From Pelargonium nanum (Eukaryota; Streptophyta; Magnoliopsida; Geraniales; Geraniaceae), in assembly GCA_036897485.1 (NCBI GenBank), contig JAYMTF010001138.1, positions 1 through 25,958 on the forward strand: a DNA stretch of 25,958 bases, read 5' to 3'. This document shows positions 19,981 through 25,958 of the stretch, in pieces (within the stretch, counting starts at the first letter, position 1; each line of letters opens with the position of its first letter). The notes beneath the pieces were generated by a model, which searched no databases, was not told where the DNA came from, and was given only the letters and a program-made list of their open reading frames with translations. The position numbers were made by a program, and so were the translations under genes.

Positions 19981-20762
19981 CATCAAAATTAAATATTTTA
20001 TTACACTCGTTTTACAAATTTGCCCTTTATACTTTACATATTTTTTAATTCTCATCTAATTTTTCCATTTTTTTTCAAATTCATAGCATCACTTTGTTTC
20101 TCTCTTATCATTATTAGTTTCTGGATTTTATGTAAGCACCATTGATTCTTTGTACAAGTCAATGCTACAATGAATAAGAGGTTGAAGATGGCTCATGGAC
20201 AGATGCTTAATTAAGATGAGGGATAGTAATTTTTGGAGAGCTCGCAAGTTTCAACATCACAATCAACACCAAACAATCATTTTCATTCCAAACCTCATCC
20301 CAAAACATTCAAAAAATTAGCTAGTGGTGGCATAGCTGATGGAGCTCAACCCACCTAACAAGCAAAAAATTTCTAAATAACAAACCCAATAAACAGAGGA
20401 GGAAGAGAGCCAAAATACGAAGACCTGCCGCCGCCCAAGACACTCTGCCACCCACTTCCGCCAAAAATCAGTTGCTGGAACCCCCGTATTTGCCATCATC
20501 CCCAACCATCTCCTATGAAATCAATCCATCCTCAATTCCCGGCGTGACCCGAGCCACATCTCCAACAACGGAGACCTCACCGTCACAATTGGTCTTTTAA
20601 TGTTTGTTTTGCCACATCCGTTTGTTTTCCATGATTTAAAAGAAGAACAACAAGAAAAGACAATGTTTTTTTTCTTTAAAGGGACAAGAAAAGACAATAT
20701 TGAGGTGCTATAGATCTAGGGTGTTAGAAGAATATGTGAGGAAGAAGGATATGGAAGGAATT
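19981..20762. other. Intergenic sequence before the retrotransposon
   Basis: AT-rich to about 20270, then a less AT-rich patch (about 20400-20600) whose minus strand is open for 62 codons (20505-20317) without a recognisable motif. The patch could be a captured or decayed gene fragment. Nothing can be assigned. Confidence 0.35.
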
Positions 20763-21136
20763 TGATACAATGCTTATTATTTAAGCATGTTCTATGTTTA
20801 AATTCTGCCGTTGCTTGTAGTATAAGAAACACTAGTAGTAGTTCTCTTATGTTTATGTTATTAGGCCCATGGGAGTTGGAGCCCATAGTTTTAGGCCCAG
20901 TTGTAATCAAGGAACAGCTGTAGTGCTAGCTGTCTCCTCTGTCAGAATTCTGTTAGAATGTTTATATTTAGGGAAGAGAAAATGATGGAAATCAGAATCC
21001 AATCATTTATGAAAAGTATTACTCCCTATCCGTTATGTCTTATTCTCTCAACCCTTTCCCTCTCATCGGCCTCCCTCAACCTTTTCTATTGCTGAGATTC
21101 TTTCTTTAATAAGAAAAGATTAAATCTTTCTTCTCA
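20763..21136 (+). repeat. 5' long terminal repeat
   Basis: It starts TGATACAATGC, the point where identity with the 3' copy begins, and ends CA just before the primer site (374 bases). TTTATATTTA near 20961-20970 is a possible TATA box, and AATAAGAAAAG near 21108 a possible polyadenylation signal. TGGGCC/GGCCCA-type words cluster at about 20863-20900. The right limit rests on the primer site, since the right half of the 3' LTR is not in view. Confidence 0.85.
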
Positions 21137-21149
21137 AAGGTATCAGAGC
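21137..21149 (+). other. Primer-binding site (tRNA-iMet type)
   Basis: GGTATCAGAGC at 21139-21149 matches the usual plant primer site complementary to the 3' end of initiator tRNA-Met, except that the expected leading T is A. It lies 2 bases after the LTR end. Confidence 0.8.
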
Positions 21150-21162
21150 TGAAGTTTTAGGC

Positions 21163-22374
21163 ATGGCAGGTTTAACTAGAGTCCAAGAGGATATTGTTGC
21201 TACCAACAAGGAGCTCTCTGAGGTCAAGCTTCAAACCCAGGCAGTGCAAAATGGAATGTTGAAGTTGCAATCAGATCTCAGAACCACCTCAGATGTTTTA
21301 AAGGCCTACATTGAAAAGAACAACAATCAGATGCAGGAGGTGTTGCAACGATTGAATCAGATGGGAGGTAATTCTAATTCCTCTACTGCTCCTGAACCTA
21401 CTGCTGCTTTAACTATTGCTATCACTCCTCAATCTGGATCTGTATTGGGGAATTATGATGCTTTAGTTGAAGGTAGCTTTCAAAGGAAAGAGAGACCCAA
21501 GTTTGATGGGAGTGATTTTTTGGGATGGAAGCTTCAATTTGACCAATACTGTTTTGCATCTAAGATAAGAGAAACTGACAAAGTAGGGGAAGCTATGTTG
21601 TGTTTTGTGGGTAGACCATTGAAATTTCATAGTCAGTTTATGAAGAATAGGGAAGGAGTAGCTCTGTCTGAGGTAGATTGGGGTGTATATATTGATGAGT
21701 TGAAGAAGAGATTTCATGATACAGAGTTCTTAGATCCTATGTCTGATCTAATGAATCTGAAACAAACATCTATTGTTGATGAATACTTTGATGCCTTTGA
21801 GAACATTGTGGACCAGTTGAGCTTACCTATGGAATACACCATCAGTGCCTTCATAACTAATCTCAAACCTGACATTGAGCAACCCTTGAGGCTTTTTGCA
21901 CCTACCTCTCTCAACCATGCCCTATCCATGGCAAAGAAACTGGAAAAATCCAATAGCCCCACCTTCAAAAAAACCCAACAGACCTCACACTATAGAACCA
22001 ACACCACCACAAATCAGTATTCAAACCACAACTCTTTTCCCAGAAACAACACCCTACCAGCTCTACAATCAGCTCCCAGAAACTTTCCCAACCAAAACAC
22101 AAGAAACACAACATGATATTATCCAAACAGCTATGCCAAACCCAACCAAAACAACAACAACAACAACAACTTCAGAAACAACAATCAACAGAGAACCTTT
22201 AAACCTACATACCTACCCCCAAAATCATACCAGGATGAGATGAAAGCCAAGGGTCTGTGCTATTTTTGTGGTGGAAGGTATACTCCTGACCATAATTGTA
22301 GAAAAGGGCAGTTTTGTGAGTTACATGCACAACTCAGTCAATTGATGGGGGAAGAAATTATGGAGAATGAATAA
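21163..22374 (+). pseudogene. gag (capsid and nucleocapsid), interrupted
   Basis: The start ATG lies 14 bases after the primer site. Residues 1 to about 70 look like a coiled coil (EDIVATNKELSEVKLQ). The retrotransposon gag domain follows (about 115-270) with FLGWKLQFDQYCF and a typical helical core. A Ser/Thr/Asn/Gln-rich linker includes an Asn run encoded by AAC repeats. The reading frame is interrupted by TGA at 22114-22116, then continues to the zinc knuckle CYFCGGRYTPDHNC and a further stop, TAA at 22372-22374. The spacing of the knuckle His is the variant seen in many plant gypsy elements. Confidence 0.85.
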
Positions 22375-22857
22375 GAGGTGATGGAGTTAGATAATGGAGG
22401 AGAATTACAAGCAATTTCAGAAGAATTACCATTTGAGGATGGTACAGGACAACCAAGGATCACACTCCATGCATTATTTGGAGTACAAGGATTTCAAACC
22501 ATGAAACTCAAAGGAGCTATACAAGGCAGAGAATTAATCATGTTGGTGGATTCAGGAAGTACCCATAATTTCATTAACAGTTCCATAGCTAGGAGATTGG
22601 GTTGTGTAACTCATGACAATCCAAAACTATGTGTTTCTGTAGCTAATAGAGAGAAATTGTGGACTCAAGGTGAATGTGTAATCACTTGGGAAGTACAAGG
22701 GGTCAAATTACAAGCTCCATTTTTGTTACTACCACTACAAGGCAGTGATATGGTGTTAGGAATTCAGTGGCTAGTTACGTTGGGGACTGTGACTTGGGAC
22801 TTTGAATCACTAACTATGTCTTTCCAACAAGAGGGTACTACTGTAACTCTAGAATGA
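22375..22857 (+). pseudogene. Retropepsin-like aspartic protease region
   Basis: In the same frame as gag. LVDSGSTHNFI holds the catalytic Asp (codon 22549-22551), and DMVLGIQWL is the conserved C-terminal protease motif. The segment is bounded by TAA at 22372-22374 and TGA at 22855-22857. About 40 bases later, near an A6 run at 22895-22900, the coding frame moves to the next phase. The protease core itself looks intact. Confidence 0.85.
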
Positions 22858-22906
22858 TTGGGAACAGGTTCTGTGCTATTGTTGGTGGAAGAAGAAAAAA
22901 GTAACT

Positions 22907-24350
22907 ATGAAAGCACTGACAGCTACACAAGGAGATATCAGTTGTGCAGTGATGATTTCTGGGGTTAATGACAGAATTGAGCAGAAGAAGCAACAAGTTC
23001 CTGAGCCCATTGAGCAACTACTCCAGCAGTTTGAGATTCTCTTTAGAGAACCTGAAGGGTTACCTCCTCCAAGGAAACAAGATCACAGAATTCCATTGAT
23101 TGGTGATGAAAATGGTGTGAAAGTCAGACCTTATAGGTATCCATCTATTCAAAAAAATGAGATAGAGAAGCTTGTACATGAGATGCTGGCATCAGGGATT
23201 ATCAGGAATAGCACCAGTGCATATGCTTTCCCCATCATCCTTGTGAAGAAGAAGGATGTCACTTGGAGACTGTGTGTTGACTACAGACAGCTCAACAAAC
23301 TTACCCTAAAAGATAAGTTCCCTATCCCTCTAGTAGAGGAATTGTTAGATGAGTTGCAAGGTGCTGGTTTCTTTTCTAAGTTGAACCTGAGAGCAGGGTA
23401 CCATCAAATTAGGATGCATCCTAGTGACATCCATAAAACAGCATTTAGAACCCACTCTGGACATTATGAATTCCTGGTTATGCCCTTTGGGCTAACCAAT
23501 GCTCCTTCAACATTTCAAAGTCTGATGAATGACTAGTTCAGACCCCATCTTAGAAGGTTTATACTTGTATTTTTTGATGATATACTTGTATACTCACCTA
23601 CACTGGAAGAGCATGTGAAACATCTTAAAATCACTTTTGAAATTCTGGTGAAGAACCAACTGGTACTTAAAAAGTCCAAATGTGATTTCTGTGCTAAGGA
23701 GATAGAGTATTTGGGGCATATTATCTGTAAAGAAGGAGTCAGGATGGATCACAAGAAGGTGGACAGTGTCTTGGCTTGGCCTGTGCCCAACAATGTGAAG
23801 GAGTTGAGGGGATTTCTGGGTTTAACTAGATATTACAGGAGATTTGTGAAAGATTATGGCTCCATTGCCAAACCATTAACCCAGTTACTCAGGAAGAACC
23901 AGTTCTCATGGAGTACAGAAGCTCAAGAAGCTTTTGAAAAGCTTAAGGTAGCCTTGACAACAGCACCTGTATTGGCTTTACCAAACTTTGGGGAAAGATT
24001 TTGTGTAGAAACAGATGCTTCCAACTGTGGGGTAGGAGCTATGTTAACCCAATCTGGAAGACCCATAGCTTACTTCAGCAAAGCTTTGGGGCCTAAGCAT
24101 CAAGCCTTGTCAGTTTATTAGAATGAGATGATAGCCATTTTAATGGCTGTGAAGAAGTGGAATTCTTATCTCATGGGGAGGCATTTCCAGATTAAAACTG
24201 ATCATCAGTCATTGGGGTTCCTGCTAGACCAGAAAACTACAACTCCTGCTCAGCTCAAATGGGTAGTAAAAATGATGGGATATGATTATGATGTGGTTTA
24301 CAGGAAGGGGGCACACAATGGAGTAGCTGATGCACTGTCAAGAAAAACTG
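22907..24350 (+). pseudogene. Reverse transcriptase and RNase H, interrupted
   Basis: RT begins with [18 protein letters not shown] (about 23119). Blocks in order are [14 protein letters not shown], the [14 protein letters not shown] motif, [26 protein letters not shown] (Asp pair 23576-23581) and ELRGFLGLTRYYRRFV. Motif A has Asn (codon 23384-23386) where the family has a catalytic Asp. RNase H has ETDASNCGVGA, EMIAILMAV, KTDHQSL and GVADALSR. In-frame stops are TAG 23534-23536 in RT and TAG 24119-24121 in RNase H. All pieces stay in one frame, so the damage here is by substitution. Confidence 0.9.
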
Positions 24351-25816
24351 AGGACAACTCATTAATGAGTATATCCACAATCAACTCTGAAGTAATGAAA
24401 AGAATTCAAGCCACATGGATAAGTGATCCAAAACTGAAGGAGATAGTGGAGGACCTTACTAGTGGAAGAGAAGCTGCACATCCCAAATTTAGATGGAGTA
24501 ATGATATGTTGTTGAGGAAGGGAAAAATAGTGATTGGAGTGGATGCAAAATTAAGAAAAGACCTCCTAACATATTTCCATAGTAGCTCGGTTGGAGGTCA
24601 CTTAGGGGTAGAAGCTACTTACAGAAGGATGAGCTCCTTTTTGTATTGGAAGGGGCTGAGGAAAGACATCAGGCAGTGGGTTAGAGATTGTATTGTTTGT
24701 CAAAGGCACAAGTATGAAACAGTAGCATCTCCTGGGCTGCTACAACCACTACCTGTACCAGAAAAGATTTGGCAAGATGTGTCTATGGACTTTATAGAAG
24801 GGTTGCCAAAATCTGAGGGAAAAGAAGTCATTTTTGTGGTAGTAGACAGGCTCAGTAAATATGCTCACTTCATGGCTCTATCTCACCCATTTACTGCTCT
24901 GACAGTAGCTCATGTATACATGGAGAATGTCTTCAAGTTGCATGGGATGCCCAAGACTATTGTTTGTGACAGAGACAAAGTCTTTAAAAGTGATTTCTGG
25001 GGAGAATTGTGCAGGCTTCAAGGTATTCACTTACACCTATCTACTGCATACCATCCACAATCAGATGGACAGACTTAAGAAGTAAATAGGTGTCTGGAGA
25101 CCTATCTAAGGTGCATGAGCAGTGAACAACCCAGAGAATGGAGAAGATGGTTACCATTGGCTGAATGGTGGTACAATTCCTCATAGCACTCTTCTATTCA
25201 ATCTACACCCTATGAGGTAGTTTATGGTCAAGCCCCTCCAGTGCACATTCCCTACATTGCTGGTGACTCATTGGTAGCTTCAATAGACAGGAGCTTGATG
25301 GCAAGGGAACAAAACCTAAAGATGCTCAAATACCATTTGAGTCATACTTAGAACAGGATGAAGGTTCAAGCAGATAAAGGAAGAAGTGAGAGGTCTTTTG
25401 ACATTGGAGACTGGGTTTGGTTAAAGCTGCAGCCTTATAGGCAATCCTCTGTATCTGCAAGAGTGAATCAGAAGCTCTCACCTAAATTCTTTGGACCTTA
25501 TCAGATCAAGGCCAAGAGGGGAAGTGTGGCCTATCAATTGGAGTTGCCCAAGAGTTCCAGAATTCACCATACATTCCATGTATCCCAGTTGAAGAAATAC
25601 TATGGACCTGTCACTGAAGTTGCTGAAATGCCAAATGTGGATCCTTAAGGCAATCTGGAGAAAGTTCCAGTTAGAGTATTGGAGAGGAGGATGGTCAACA
25701 AAAGGGGCTCTGCAGAAACCCAAATTCTGGTTCTATGGGCTAATGGATTTCCAGAGGATGCTACTTGGGAGTCGTGGGTTGAGATCAAGAAGAAGTTTCC
25801 TTCATTTGATCTTTGA
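24351..25816 (+). pseudogene. Integrase with chromodomain-like C terminus, interrupted
   Basis: The HHCC zinc finger is complete (HSSSVGGHLG then CIVCQRHK). Catalytic residues Asp (codon 24788-24790) and Asp (24968-24970) are present. The third position, 35 residues further, is the stop TAA at 25076-25078. More in-frame stops are TAG 25184-25186, TAG 25349-25351 and TAA 25646-25648. The C-terminal part has the [10 protein letters not shown]...YQLELP...[11 protein letters not shown] motif (GPY/F region), then VRVLERR...ATWESWVEIKKKFP, which resembles a chromodomain, ending at TGA 25814-25816. A chromodomain would direct integration to marked chromatin in related active elements. Confidence 0.88.
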
Positions 25817-25831
25817 GGACAAGGATTTTCT

Positions 25832-25845
25832 GAAGAAGAGGGTAG
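25832..25845 (+). other. Polypurine tract
   Basis: GAAGAAGAGGGTAG just before the 3' LTR is the purine-rich plus-strand primer expected at this place; a T interrupts its end. Confidence 0.65.
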
Positions 25846-25846
25846 T

Positions 25847-25958
25847 TGATACAATGCTTATTATTTAAGCCTGTTCTATGTTTAAATTTTGTCGTTGCTT
25901 GTAGTATAAGAAACACTAGTAGTAGTTCTCTTATGTTTATGTTATTAGGCCCATGGGA
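25847..25958 (+). repeat. 3' long terminal repeat, truncated by the window edge
   Basis: 112 bases are visible, aligned without gaps to 20763-20874. Three differences are seen (A/C and two C/T). If the LTR has the same length as the 5' copy, about 262 bases lie beyond the window. Confidence 0.92.

Larger units (their letters stand above)
20763..25958 (+). mobile_element. Decayed Ty3/gypsy LTR retrotransposon (chromovirus type), 3' LTR cut by the window edge
   Basis: Order is 5' LTR, primer-binding site, gag with zinc knuckle, aspartic protease, reverse transcriptase, RNase H, integrase, chromodomain-like C terminus, purine tract, 3' LTR. Integrase after RNase H places it in Ty3/gypsy, and the C-terminal chromodomain-like segment in the chromoviruses. 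The short LTR and an expected total of about 5.5 kb suggest a Reina-like lineage, which is a guess. The pol frame is broken by several stops and by one frame change, so the copy is not autonomous. The left target-site flank is GGAAT or similar and cannot be paired because the right end is outside the window. Confidence 0.93.

Noticed and set aside
20317..20505. 62-codon minus-strand frame as a gene
   Set aside because: No recognisable motif, and the flanks give no splice-compatible continuation.
22891..22906. Programmed frameshift between the protease and reverse transcriptase frames
   Set aside because: An A6 run followed by G is present, but the change needed is +1 (or -2), the heptamer is not in the right phase for -1 slippage, and a TGA lies upstream at 22855. 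Ordinary indel decay is simpler.

Overview
The window looks like nuclear DNA of a eudicot plant. Coding exons are separated by AT-rich GT..AG introns. There is a plastid-type ferredoxin with a transit peptide, a plant-only FRIGIDA-family gene, a plant-only XS-domain gene, Harbinger-like miniature elements and a Ty3/gypsy retrotransposon with a tRNA-iMet type primer site. The species cannot be told from the sequence. No CRISPR array, rRNA, tRNA or bacterial-type operon was seen.

Layout. Bases 1-3765 are gene-poor and repeat-rich, with a CAAGCAA-type repeat, a 45-base duplication and decayed transposon-like sequence. A Harbinger-like MITE lies at 3766-4092. FdC1, a single-exon plastid ferredoxin, is at 4683-5153 (+). 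A three-exon FRIGIDA-like 4 gene is at 5530-8891 (-) and converges on FdC1. A second, diverged copy of the same MITE is at 9489-9840. A three-exon XS-domain gene spans 10746-19591 (-); its first intron is 5.5 kb and partly built of repeats. From 20763 to the right edge lies a decayed chromovirus-type Ty3/gypsy element (+) whose 3' LTR is cut by the window end.

How the parts relate. The three host genes are not a pathway. Their neighbourhood appears to be an old syntenic block: from memory, Arabidopsis has FdC1 next to FRL4B (At4g14890, At4g14900) and an XS-domain gene next to FRL4A (At3g22430, At3g22440). FdC1 takes electrons at photosystem I in the chloroplast. The FRIGIDA-like and XS proteins are presumably nuclear, or RNA- or chromatin-associated, with no settled role. 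The exon models were built by hand from frame continuity, GT/AG sites and family motifs, and the phases close exactly at all four introns.

I found no clear candidate for an undescribed system. The points most worth a second look are the two MITEs placed almost symmetrically upstream of the convergent FdC1/FRIGIDA-like pair, the upstream start codons and the tandem splice acceptor of the FRIGIDA-like gene, a zinc finger split by a repeat-filled intron, and a retrotransposon carrying more inactivating changes than its LTR similarity suggests.
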